From positions 248,001 through 312,000 of the forward strand of contig CAVPYN010000017.1 of the NCBI GenBank assembly GCA_963709995.1: 64,000 bases of DNA, given 5' to 3'. Positions 45,415 to 54,265 of the stretch are shown here, one piece after another. This stretch comes from JAUIIK01 sp963709995. Its GTDB lineage: Bacteria > Chloroflexota > Chloroflexia > Thermomicrobiales > CFX8. How positions within the stretch are numbered: the first letter of the stretch is position 1; each line of letters begins with the position of its first letter. The notes under the pieces are model-generated. The model was not told the DNA's origin. It ran no database searches and saw only the letters and a program-made list of their open reading frames with translations. The translations under genes were made by a program, and so were the position numbers.

Positions 45415-45684
45415 ATGATTCAGTTGACAGATTCAGCAGTCGACCGTATGGCTGAAATGCGGTCCGAATACGATGTAACTTCGCAACAGGGACTGATGCT
45501 GCTGGTTAATGACGACAGCGAACTGGCGGTGGCGATAGGCGAGGCACAGGAACACGACCAGGTCATCGAACGCGACGGAGAGCCGATCGTCATTGTGCCC
45601 GCCCAACTCGCACCAACGCTCGACGGACTCATCCTCGACCACAATCCCGACGGTTTTACCGTTAGCCGCATCGACGGCGAATAG
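45415..45684 (+). CDS. IscA/HesB-like fold protein without cysteines
   Basis: 89 residues from the ATG after GGCGGA. The pattern MIQLTDSAVDRMAEM…GLMLLVNDDSELAVAIGEAQEHDQVIERDGEPIVIVPAQLAPTLDGLILDHNPDGFTVSR resembles A-type Fe-S scaffold proteins (MITLTxxAxxxI…LDGxxLDY), but all conserved cysteines are absent, so it cannot bind an Fe-S cluster in the usual way. Its role is unknown. It is divergent from ABC-F. Confidence 0.6.
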   Translation: MIQLTDSAVDRMAEMRSEYDVTSQQGLMLLVNDDSELAVAIGEAQEHDQVIERDGEPIVIVPAQLAPTLDGLILDHNPDGFTVSRIDGE

Positions 45685-45922
45685 TTTTCTACGAGTTATG
45701 TCACCGTAGAAGCTGCCGTCCCATGTAACCGGCGGTCTTCATTTCCTTACAGGGATCGACCGGTTGATCGCGTCCTGGGGTGCCCAAGACACCCTGCCTG
45801 GATGCGCCCTGGGGCGCAAACTGGACGATCGAGGACTTTGGGTCCAATGTCCGGTGGGCAACCATTGAACGGCCTGTCATTATCCGCTTAGCGTGCGAGG
45901 AGACAAAGGGCAGGACCAGGCG
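45685..45922. other. Gap without a recognisable gene
   Basis: Short frames on both strands show no coding composition. No promoter or repeat of note. Confidence 0.4.
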
Positions 45923-46552
45923 GTGCGGATACCGACCACGACAGGATCCCTTCGTAAACAGACACACGTTGTCAGATCTCTACGGGTTCTATCCTCACTC
46001 TCGATGGAGGAGTGCAAGCTACGCCTGCTGGGGAGATCCACTGTGGGCTACCTGACCTCGAAGAGAACTTCACTCTCCAGAAACAACTCGATCTCCGGCG
46101 ATTTGACGGGCCACAAGTTGCGCATTGATCTGGACTCGCCAGAGCAGTGTCACAGCCTGATCGGAGAGATGTCTCCCAATGGCGTCGGCGCTCAAACCGA
46201 TCTCGCACTCACTTTCGACACAAAGCGGCCGGTGGTTGTCGTGGCAGAGTTCTGTTTCTGGGCGATCGCATTGGCCATCTTTTGACTGGCCATCTTCTCG
46301 ATCGGAGATCGACTAACACTGGCGCGGATCCTTGGCGGGTATGTTGTATTCTGCACGGCGCTCCTGGCAATCATCTTAAAGGTCAGCGGGGACGAGGTTG
46401 CCGGGCAATACGCGAGCGCGCCAGATATTTCTGACGAGGTGCAGGTGCTGGCAAACCTCGTGCGTGCGACCAAAATCGACACGCTACCACCGGACTCCGA
46501 TTTCCCGGCTCAGGTTGCCAGGGTTTCCCGAGGATCGGTGAGCTGGTTGTGA
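45923..46552 (+). pseudogene. Membrane protein paralogue interrupted by an in-frame TGA
   Basis: A frame from GTG 45923 that stops at TGA 46283-46285 and then continues in the same frame to TGA 46550-46552. Both halves fit one protein: LRVLSSLSMEECKLRLLGR at the start, a hydrophobic AEFCFWAIALAIF-(stop)-LAIFSIGDRLTLARILGGYVVFCTALLAIIL membrane region crossing the stop, and DEVQVLANLVRATKID at the end. The same three elements occur in the next gene. Either a nonsense mutation (pseudogene), a sequencing error, or readthrough. Its final stop overlaps the next gene's GTG, as in an intact operon. Confidence 0.6.
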
Positions 46553-47106
46553 ATCGTTTCCGGTTCGGACGACGGCAGCCAAACGAGGACTTCAGAATCG
46601 TCACGCCGCTGACAATCGAGGAATGCCGTCGACGGCTGGCGGGCCGGGAGAAGCCTGGGCGCATGTACAACCACTTTGCGCGGCCACTCGGCCTGGACGG
46701 AATGGTCGGATCGAATTTCCTGACAGTCGAGCTTGATCGCACCCGTCTCGCAGGAACTTTAGAACGCCACGACAACGCAACCCATCTGCTTCTCTGGCAA
46801 GATCGGTGCCGCGCCTGGTGGGTGGAGAATGTGCTGGCGCACATCATCTTCGCCAGTGTTCTGGCGATCATTCTCTGGGCAGTTTTCGGTTTCGATCTTT
46901 CGGCGATGGTCTTCCTCGTGGCGGTCTTCGCTCTTTCCCGCTTGCTCGCCTGGAGACGCTACCGGCAGTTTGACAATACTTCGCTCAACGCTGCCGAAGC
47001 CGCTCGAATCATCGCCCATCTTGTCCGGGCAACTTCACTGGCGGCATCCCAGTCAGAGTACGACCGCAACGACAGTGGAACTGGGCCGGTGGAAGGTCGA
47101 TCGTAA
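46549..47106 (+). CDS. Hypothetical membrane protein, paralogue of the preceding broken gene
   Basis: 185 residues from GTG 46549 (overlapping the preceding stop). A soluble N-terminal ~95 residues with FRIVTPLTIEECRRRLAGREKPG, then two hydrophobic segments (VLAHIIFASVLAIILWAVFGF, LSAMVFLVAVFALSRLL), then a soluble C-terminal helix ending IIAHLVRATSL. Similarity to the preceding frame covers these landmarks. The family is not recognised; the pair looks like a tandem duplication. Confidence 0.65.
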   Translation: MNRFRFGRRQPNEDFRIVTPLTIEECRRRLAGREKPGRMYNHFARPLGLDGMVGSNFLTVELDRTRLAGTLERHDNATHLLLWQDRCRAWWVENVLAHIIFASVLAIILWAVFGFDLSAMVFLVAVFALSRLLAWRRYRQFDNTSLNAAEAARIIAHLVRATSLAASQSEYDRNDSGTGPVEGRS

Positions 47107-47175
47107 CCATCATTCGAGGGTTCCAAGATCTGTTATGCTCCGTCCGAACCGGTCAAAAACGAAGGGTGAAACATC

Positions 47176-47772
47176 ATGGGGGATCTCACGAGAGCTATGG
47201 ATCAAGCCGCGCTGCTGATCATCGACGTCCAGAAAGGGATGGACGATCCCGCCCGGCGACCGCGGAACAACCCCGATGCCGAGCAGAACATCGCCCGGCT
47301 GCTCGACGAATGGCGTGCGGCAGGTAAACTGGTCGTCCATGTCCAGCACGACAGCCTCAATCCGGACTCGGTCTTTGTTGCCGGGAAGCCTGGCTTCCCG
47401 ATCAAGAACCTCGTTGCACCGCTGCCCGGGGAGCCGTGGATCATCAAGCACCACCACAGCGCTTTCATCGGGACCGATCTTGAGGATCTGTTGAGGGAAG
47501 CCGGGATCAGCACCGTGGTTGTCACCGGCCTGGTCGCCAATCACTGCGTCGAAACGACGGCCCGCATGGCGAATAACCTCGGCTTCGATGTCTATCTGCC
47601 ACGCGACGCAACAGCGTCCTGGGACAATGTCGGGCCGGACGGAACCTATTTCAAGGCCGAAGACATCTACCAGATCACGCTGATGAACCTGCACACCGAG
47701 TTCGCTACGATCACTACGACCGGAGAAGTGATGCAGGCGATCAAGCAGCCGGCATCAGCGGCCACTGGCTGA
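47176..47772 (+). CDS. Cysteine hydrolase, isochorismatase family
   Basis: 198 residues. The catalytic triad of the family is seen as D17 (LLIIDVQKG), Lys in WIIKHHHSAF and Cys in GLVANHCVETTARMA. Members hydrolyse isochorismate, nicotinamide or amide/hydantoin-type substrates; the last are common in soil catabolism. Start at 47176 after a GAAGGG ribosome binding site. Convergent with the next gene. Confidence 0.92.
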   Translation: MGDLTRAMDQAALLIIDVQKGMDDPARRPRNNPDAEQNIARLLDEWRAAGKLVVHVQHDSLNPDSVFVAGKPGFPIKNLVAPLPGEPWIIKHHHSAFIGTDLEDLLREAGISTVVVTGLVANHCVETTARMANNLGFDVYLPRDATASWDNVGPDGTYFKAEDIYQITLMNLHTEFATITTTGEVMQAIKQPASAATG

Positions 47773-47780
47773 AACGGAAA

Positions 47781-47810
47781 CAGCGGGAGGCCGATTAGAG
47801 GATCCCGCTG
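47781..47810. terminator. Possible hairpin between convergent genes
   Basis: CAGCGGGA (47781-47788) pairs with TCCCGCTG (47803-47810) around a 14-nt loop. It overlaps the 3' end of the serine hydrolase gene. No T-tract. Confidence 0.3.
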
Positions 47811-49018
47811 GTCGCGAGCTGGCGGGAAACCCACATCATCTCGTTGCCCTGCTTGTCAAGATCGGGCGTGCCGGTGAAGGCGACGACGAGGTCGCGCGCT
47901 GGCGAGATGTACAGCCCCTGGCCGCCGTAGCCACCTTTGTAGAAATCTCCGTCATCGGTGACGAAATCCCACTGCCAGCTGTTGTGACGGGGCCGTTCAC
48001 CGCGCAGGTTCTGGATGATCCCTTTGCCCGTCGATGCGCCTTCGAAGATTTCCGGCCGGCCCAGTTGCTGGATCTCACGGAGCTGACGAGCGCTGATGAT
48101 CGGGTCGGAGGAGACGAGATCCCAGCTCGGGGTGAACAGCATTCCCAGACGGGCAACATCCCGCACCGTTGCCGAGATGCCTCCGTGGCTGGCTGGAGCG
48201 CCTGCCCTTGAGGTCGAAACGAGGGCGTCCGACTCAGCGCCGATCTTGCTCCAAATCATCTCGGCAACGATCTCATTGAAGAGTCTTCCAGTCATCCTCT
48301 CGGCAAGCCAACTGAGAACGAACGTATTCAGCGACGTGTACTCGAAGGCTTCGCCCGGCGCGCGACGCCGCTGCAACGTGGCGACGTACTCGTAGGTCGA
48401 ATCCACCGTGCGGTCAGTCTCGGCCAGCCAGCCGAGACTGGCTTCGTACTGGTAATAGCTGGTCGCAGGGTCGGAGTACGCTCCCGGCTCATCCGACTCC
48501 AGGCAGTCGATCCCCGACGCCATGTCGAGGATGTCACGAATGGTGACACCCTCCCATCCGGAGCCGCTCAATTCCGGGAGATATGTTTCGATCGCCGCGC
48601 CACTGTCGATTTGCCCGCCATCTTCGAGGATGCCGATGATCGTCGACACGAAGATCTTGGAAACCGACATCAGCAGATGCTTGTCGAACGATCGCATCCC
48701 TGGGTAGCGCTCGTAGATGACCTTGCCGCGCTGTACGATGACGACGCCGTTGACCGGCGCTTTCTCGACGTAGCTTTCGAGGTCGATTCGCCCGAGCTTC
48801 GTCTCCAAACCATAGCTCCGCACATCATCCCGGTCGTCCGCAACAAGTTCGGAGATCGGACCAGCGCGATGGATCAACGCCTGGGTGAAGAACTCGGACA
48901 TGTGGAGGAATGTATAGTGCATGATTTCGCCGCCATCGGACCAGTCACGCAGCGAGAATTCAGCGTGGTTCTTGAAGGATCGCTCGGCGCCATAGGCACT
49001 TGGATACATCGGGCTCAA
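47795..49018 (-). CDS. Serine hydrolase, class C beta-lactamase fold
   Basis: About 407 residues; the start may be downstream of 49018, at the second ATG group (MHYTFLHMSEFFTQAL). SxxK is SVSK (LLMSVSKIFVSTI), YxS is FEYTSLNTF (Ser in place of the usual Asn); the third motif region reads YGGQGLY without a clear HxG. It may be catalytically altered. It stands alone and is convergent with the isochorismatase-like gene. Confidence 0.83.
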   Translation of the reverse strand: MSPMYPSAYGAERSFKNHAEFSLRDWSDGGEIMHYTFLHMSEFFTQALIHRAGPISELVADDRDDVRSYGLETKLGRIDLESYVEKAPVNGVVIVQRGKVIYERYPGMRSFDKHLLMSVSKIFVSTIIGILEDGGQIDSGAAIETYLPELSGSGWEGVTIRDILDMASGIDCLESDEPGAYSDPATSYYQYEASLGWLAETDRTVDSTYEYVATLQRRRAPGEAFEYTSLNTFVLSWLAERMTGRLFNEIVAEMIWSKIGAESDALVSTSRAGAPASHGGISATVRDVARLGMLFTPSWDLVSSDPIISARQLREIQQLGRPEIFEGASTGKGIIQNLRGERPRHNSWQWDFVTDDGDFYKGGYGGQGLYISPARDLVVAFTGTPDLDKQGNEMMWVSRQLATSGIL

Positions 49019-49127
49019 TTCCCCGTTTCATACTCCGGATCGACGGTCGCGGAGTCAGAATACAAGATCGAGCCCTGCCATGCCGGCACCTGGGCGTGTA
49101 TGAGTCGACGACGCTCGACAGACTGCT

Positions 49128-49742
49128 TCAGGCCGCCTCGAGAGTCTCTTCCAGCTCGTAAAGGCCGCGAAACTGCTCGCGAGCGCGGAAGAGCAGCGAC
49201 TTCACCGCAGATTCTGTGCGCCCCATCGCTCCCGCCACTTCGCGGACGGAGAGCCCCAGGTTTTCGTGGAGGAGCAGCGCCAACCGGTACTGTGGCGACA
49301 TCCCGTCAAGTACACGTTGAATGCGCTGGCTTCGTTCCCGCGCGATTGCCTGGACCTCGGGAAGTTCGCTCTCTGGCGATGGATCTGGCGAAGTTGCAAG
49401 GTATGCGTCCCAATCCACCCATACTCGCCGCCCGCGCCGGCGAAGCTCGTCGATGCACTTGTTGGTGGCAATGCGAAAGAGCCAGGCGGTGAGATACGAA
49501 TCGTGGGATCGTCCGTGCTTGCAGTCTGTCTCCAGCTGGCCGATATGTTGATAGGCGCTGATGAACGTCTCCTGGGTAACATCGAACGCATCGTCCACAT
49601 TACCCATCATCCGATAGGCAAGCCCGAAGATCCGGCCCCGAAAAGCTTCATAGATCGCCTCAAATTCACCTTCCACAGCCATCGATCTCGCTTTGAGTCG
49701 GCCGAGACCAGTTTCCGATTCTGTCGCCGTTGCCGCGCTCAT
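49128..49742 (-). CDS. RNA polymerase sigma factor, ECF type (sigma-70 family)
   Basis: 204 residues. Region 2 (FEAIYEAFRGRIFGLAYRMMGNVDDAFDVTQETFISAYQHI) and region 4 (LDGMSPQYRLALLLHENLGLSVREVAGAMGRTESAVKSLLFRAREQF) are complete; a spacer and short extension lie between. No anti-sigma gene is next to it, which is unusual for ECF loci, so regulation is probably at the transcriptional level or elsewhere. 109 bp separate it from the serine hydrolase. Confidence 0.9.
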   Translation of the reverse strand: MSAATATESETGLGRLKARSMAVEGEFEAIYEAFRGRIFGLAYRMMGNVDDAFDVTQETFISAYQHIGQLETDCKHGRSHDSYLTAWLFRIATNKCIDELRRRGRRVWVDWDAYLATSPDPSPESELPEVQAIARERSQRIQRVLDGMSPQYRLALLLHENLGLSVREVAGAMGRTESAVKSLLFRAREQFRGLYELEETLEAA

Positions 49743-50322
49743 AGTGTCGTTCCCTTGTTCCCGCTATCCTCATCTCCGTCAACGGTTGGACCGCTGACGT
49801 CGAGGTTTCTTACAGGTTGTATCGATGAAGCATTCGAACCCGAACCGCCTTGCTCACTATAGGTGAGTAGAGATGCATCAGGCATCGGGAGACTTACCGA
49901 TTTTCGACTACGTAGATGGGTTCCAGACCGCGAACATCGGCGGCAACTGGCAAACGGTTCAGGTGTTCTATCTCTCTATCTCAGGGAAGGGGACTGACAT
50001 TGGACGGCGCGATCCCGTCAATCACGAATGAGGAGAGCATCCGTGCATGGTCCAGAGTCACACGATCCGAAGGAGAACGGCGCGGTAGTTGAACGGATCA
50101 AAGAGCCACGACTGGCTTCCGGGGTTGCTGAAACCCATCCGGAACGGGCCTCGGCCCGCTGGTTGCCGGCATTTATCTAGATCAGGGCTCGTGCCATCAA
50201 AAGCTCCCAACTTGGCGTAGCCGGAAACTCCCACTTGCCACCACAGCACTGTACGTATATAGTGTACGTACACCTTTGTTCTTGACGGGGATGGCCGGGC
50301 TGCTGTGACAATAGGACAAGTC
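49743..50322. other. Long non-coding leader region upstream of nrdJ
   Basis: No convincing gene. The CGGGCC-TC-GGCCCG palindrome near 50146-50159 and the palindrome cluster described next are the only structures. The rest looks non-coding. Confidence 0.45.
50250..50273. repeat. Nested palindromes upstream of the nrdJ promoter
   Basis: GTACGTA (50251-50257) and TACGTAC (50265-50271) are an inverted repeat with a 7-nt spacer. GTGTACGTACAC (50262-50273) is a perfect 12-bp palindrome in its own right. The right half of the 16-mer at 50250-50265, TATATAGTGT, equals the right half of the NrdR consensus, while the left half does not match. It may be an operator or a decayed NrdR site. Confidence 0.4.
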
Positions 50323-50351
50323 TTGACCACCCGTGCTGACGTCGATACACT
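50323..50351 (+). promoter_or_regulatory. Probable nrdJ promoter
   Basis: TTGACC (50323-50328) and TACACT (50346-50351) with a 17-bp spacer. The -10 overlaps the first NrdR-like box, as expected for a repressed promoter. Confidence 0.6.
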
Positions 50352-50394
50352 AGATCTTGCGTCGTCGCAGCACACCCCACACAAGATATGGTGG
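50347..50394 (+). promoter_or_regulatory. Two NrdR-like boxes, 32 bp apart, upstream of nrdJ
   Basis: Box 1 at 50347-50362 (ACACTAGATCTTGCGT) and box 2 at 50379-50394 (ACACAAGATATGGTGG) each match the NrdR consensus acaCwAtATaTwGtgt at 13 of 16 positions by my count. Their start-to-start distance is 32 bp, three helical turns, the arrangement NrdR tetramers prefer. NrdR is the universal repressor of bacterial RNR genes; it is not encoded in the window. Confidence 0.7.
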
Positions 50395-50580
50395 CTGTAG
50401 ATCTAATGTTCTGATTTCTGGTATACTTAGACGTTTCACCGTCCAGTGGCGAGGATAGGCGGCGAGTGAAGCGGCTTCGGAATTGTGCCGGAGATCATCG
50501 CTAGTCGTTATTCCGGAGAACTGACGGCCCCGCGCAGGCGAGTCGACGGGTCCGCATCCCGGTAGTGAAGGATCGAGGAA

Positions 50581-53500
50581 ATGGCAACCGATCCCATCAA
50601 CCTGGAGCAGGACAGCTTCCAGAATCGGTCCGCGGCCGTCCGGCCCGGCGCACACGAGAGCGTTCGCGAAGGACTGAAGGTCACGCGACGCTACACGACC
50701 GAGGGGCAAGACCCTTACGACACCATCGAATGGGCGAGCCGCACCTCGCGGATCACCAATCCGGATGGCTCGGTCGTCTTCGAGATGAAGGACGCCGAGG
50801 TCCCGGCCACCTGGTCCCAGGTCGCGACCGACATCATGGTCTCGAAGTATTTCCGCAAAGCCGGTGTGCCCCAGGTCGACGACGACGGCAACCCAATCCT
50901 CGACGAGGACGGGCAGCCAGTTCTCGGTCCGGAGCGCTCGGCCAAGCAGGTGATCTCACCGGCTCGCCGGCACCTGGCGTCACTGGGGCGAGCAGCACGA
51001 CTATTTCGCCTCCGAAGAGGACGCCCAAGCGTTCTACGACGAACTGACCTACATGCTGGTCCACCAGATGGCCGCGCCGAATTCGCCGCAGTGGTTCAAC
51101 ACCGGTCTCAACTGGGCCTATGGCATCACCGGCCCGACCCAGGGTCACTACTACGTCGATCCCGAAACCGGCGAGGTGATGCAGTCCGACGATGCCTACA
51201 CCCATCCGCCGCCGCACGCCTGCTTCATCCAGTCGGTCGAGGACGACCTCGTCGGCGATGGCGGCATCATGGATCTCTGACGCGCGAGGCCCGCGTCTTC
51301 AAATATGGCTCCGGCACCGGCACCAACTTCTCCCGCATCCGCGGCGAAGGCGAACCGCTCTCCGGTGGTGGCACTTCGTCGGGTCTGATGAGCTTCCTGA
51401 AGGTGGGCGACCGCGCAGCCGGCGCGATCAAGAGCGGTGGCACGACCCGCCGGGCCGCCAAGATGGTCTTCGTCGATATCGACCATCCGGACATCGAGGA
51501 GTTCGTCACCTGGAAAGCGGACGAAGAGAAGAAGGTCGCGGCGCTGATCGCTGCCGGCTATTCGGCCGATTTCAATGGCGAGGCCTACCCGACCGTCTCC
51601 GGCCAGAACGCCAACAACTCGGTCCGGATCACCAACGACTTCTTCGACGCCGTGCTCAACGACGAGGACTGGAATCTGATCCGCCGGACCGACGGCTCGG
51701 TCCACCAAACGATCAAGGCCCGCGAGCTCTGGGACGCAGATCGCCGACGCCGCCTGGACATGCGCCGATCCCGGTCTCCAGTACGACACGACGATCAACG
51801 AGTGGCACACCTGCCCGGAGTCGGGTCGGATCAACGCCAGCAACCCCTGCACCGAGTACATGTTCCTCGACAACACCGCCTGCAATCTCGCCACTCTCAA
51901 CCTGATGACCTTCGTCGATTCGAGAACCGGAGTTCGACCTCGAGAGGCTTCAAGCACGCCATTCGCCTCTGGACGATGGTGCTCGAGATCAGCGTGCTGA
52001 TGGCGCAGTTCCCGAGCGAGGAGATCGCCCGGCTCACCTATAACTTCCGCACGCTCGGTCTCGGCTACGCCAACCTCGGCACCGTGCTGATGCCATGGGC
52101 CTGCCCTACGACTCCGACGAGGCCCGCGCCATCTCGCCGCGATGACCGCGATCCTGACCGGCGAGAGCTACGCGACTTCCGCGGAGATGGCTCGCGAGTT
52201 CGGTCCATTCCGGGCTACGCCGAGAACGCCGCCCATATGCTCCGGGTCATCCGCAACCATCGCCGCGCGGCCTACAACGCCCCGCGAGGAGTACGAAGGC
52301 CTCTCCGTCTCCCGCCGGGCATCGATGCCCGCGACTGCCCGGCGGATCTGCTGGCGGCCGCCCGCGAAACCTGGGACCGCGCGCTCGAGCTGGGCGAAGC
52401 AGTACGGCTATCGCAACGCCCAGACGACGCTGCTCGCGCCGACCGGCACGATCGGTCTGCTGATGGATTGCGACACGACCGGCGTCGAGCCGGACTTCGC
52501 GCTGGTGAAATTCAAGAAGCTGGCCGGCGGCGGCTATTTCAAGATCGCCAACCAGTCGATTGCTCCGGCGCTGCGCAACCTCGGCTACAGCGACGAGCAG
52601 GTCGAGGAGATTCTGCACCTACGTCCTCGGCACGCTGACGCTCGATGGCGCGCCGCACATCAATCGCGAGTCGCTGAAAGAACGCGGGTTGAACGATGAC
52701 GACATCGACAAGATCAACCAGTCGCTGCCGGCGTCTTCGAGCTGCCCTTCGCCTTCAACTCCTGGACGCTCGGCGAAGACGCCCTGCGCCGGCTGGGTTT
52801 GACCGAGAAGGACTGGAACGCAGCCCGGCTTCGATCTCCTGCGCTCGATCGGCTTCACCGCCAGCAGATCGACGAAGCCAACGAGGACATCTGCGGCACG
52901 CAGACGGTCGAGGGCGCGCCACACCTCAAGGACGAGCATCTGCCCGTCTTCGACTCCGCCAATCGCTGCGGCAAGAAAGGCACGCGCTTCATCCACTACA
53001 TCGGCCACGTCAAGATGATGGCGGCCGCCCAGCCTTTCCTCTCCGGCGCGATCTCCAAGACGATCAACATGCCGAACGAAGCGACGATCGAAGACATCAG
53101 GACGCCTACATGGCCGGTTGGGACTGGCGCTCAAAGCGATGGCGCTCTATCGCGACGGTTCGAAGCTCAGCCAGCCGCTCTCCTCCAAGTCCGACGCCAA
53201 GGAGGAAGAGGAAGAAGTCGAAGAGAGCAGTGGCCGAAGCTGCCGCGGCAGCGAGAACAAGCCAGCGGCCCTGCTGACGACCAACGTCGACGGCTTCCGC
53301 GCCGAGTCCGGCGCCCCGCTTGCCGGCCCGCCGCCGCGGGTTCACCCAGGAAGCACGGGTCGCCGGCCACAAGGTCTACCTGCGCACCGGTGAGTACGAC
53401 GACGGCACACTCGGCGAGATCTTCATCGACATGCACAAGGAAGGCGCGACTATCCGTTCGATGATCAACTGCTTCGCGATCGCCGTCTCGAAGGGTCTGC

Positions 53501-54057
53501 AGTACGGCGTGCCGCTGGACGAGTTCGTCGACACCTTCACCTTCACCCGCTTCGAGCCGCAGGGCATGGTCGAGGGCCATCCGAACATCAAGATGTCGAC
53601 CTCGATCATCGACTATGTCTTCCGGGTGCTCGGTCACGAGTACCTCGGCCGGACGATCTGGTCCAGGTGCCGGACGAGCAGCACGAACCGATCTCCCCGC
53701 CGCAGCCGCCGGTGATCGAGGCGAAGCCGGCAGCCAGCTACGGAACGGCAATGGCCACAGTCACGGCAATGGCAGCGGGGCCGCGAAGCGTGCGCCGCGA
53801 GGGCGAAATGGAAGTCGTGGCCGTCGCCCGTCTGGAGCCACCCAAGTCCAAGGTCCAGACGACGACGCTCAGCATCGATGCCAGCGAGCATTTCGAAGTG
53901 AGCTAAGCGCTCGGCATCCGCCTCGAGCGGCATCGAAGCCCAGCTCAGCGCGATGATGGGTGATGCCCCGATGTGCGATGTCTGCGGCCACATCACCATC
54001 CGCAACGGCGCCTGCTACAAGTGCCTCAACTGCGGCAACAGCCTCGGCTGTTCGTAG
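50581..54057 (+). pseudogene. nrdJ: Cobalamin-dependent (class II) ribonucleotide reductase, interrupted by about twenty frameshifts
   Basis: The reading frame is broken, but the pieces join into one ~1,158-codon NrdJ. In order: VTRRYTTEGQDPYDTIEW; MAAPNSPQWFNTGLNWAYGI; HACFIQSVEDD with the active Cys; FKYGSGTGTNFSRIRGEGE; NPCTEYMFLDNTACNLATLN (NPCxE); QTTLLAPTGTIGLLMDCDTTG; GTRFIHYIGHVKMM; LPARRRGFTQEARV; and a Cys-rich tail CDVCGHITIRNGACYKCLNC ending GNSLGCS, TAG 54055-54057. Apparent single-base losses or gains lie near 50956, 51276, 51735, 51919, 51948, 52092, 52135, 52210, 52281, 52311, 52399, 52616, 52729, 52829, 52861, 53097, 53120, 53205-53310, 53655, 53737, 53790 and 53903. Some positions are approximate. 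It makes dNTPs from ribonucleotides with adenosylcobalamin and is normally essential. Confidence 0.8.
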
Positions 54058-54087
54058 GCCGTTAGGGTATCCACGCTAGCCCATGTG

Positions 54088-54116
54088 ACGCCCCGGGAGT
54101 CTTCCCGGGGCGTTTG
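54088..54116 (+). terminator. Intrinsic terminator of nrdJ
   Basis: ACGCCCCGGGA (54088-54098) pairs perfectly with TCCCGGGGCGT (54103-54113) around a GTCT loop, followed by TTTGT. Confidence 0.85.
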
Positions 54117-54181
54117 TCGTGCCTGCTCATCGTTTTGGGATGTCGCCGCGCTTGCAGCAGCCGGCGATATCGGCTCAGGAC

Positions 54182-54218
54182 TTGACGCCAACCTAAATAT
54201 GTAGGTATCTTACATATT
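54182..54218 (+). promoter_or_regulatory. Protoglobin promoter with overlapping 8-7-8 palindrome
   Basis: AATATGTA (54196-54203), a 7-nt spacer and TACATATT (54211-54218) form a perfect inverted repeat. A TTGACG (54182-54187) and a weak TATCTT -10 place it over the core promoter. The geometry equals the E. coli NsrR consensus AANATGCA-N7-TGCATNTT with C/T changes; a MarR dimer site is equally plausible because a MarR gene follows. Confidence 0.55.
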
Positions 54219-54265
54219 AGTGACGATCATGGGTACGCCCTATTCCACAGAAGGAGGTTTCGGGT

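Noticed and set aside
50400..50580. Cobalamin riboswitch upstream of nrdJ
   Set aside because: No B12-box (GCCACTG) or AGYCAGGA-type elements could be found; the GC-rich leader does not fold into the consensus.
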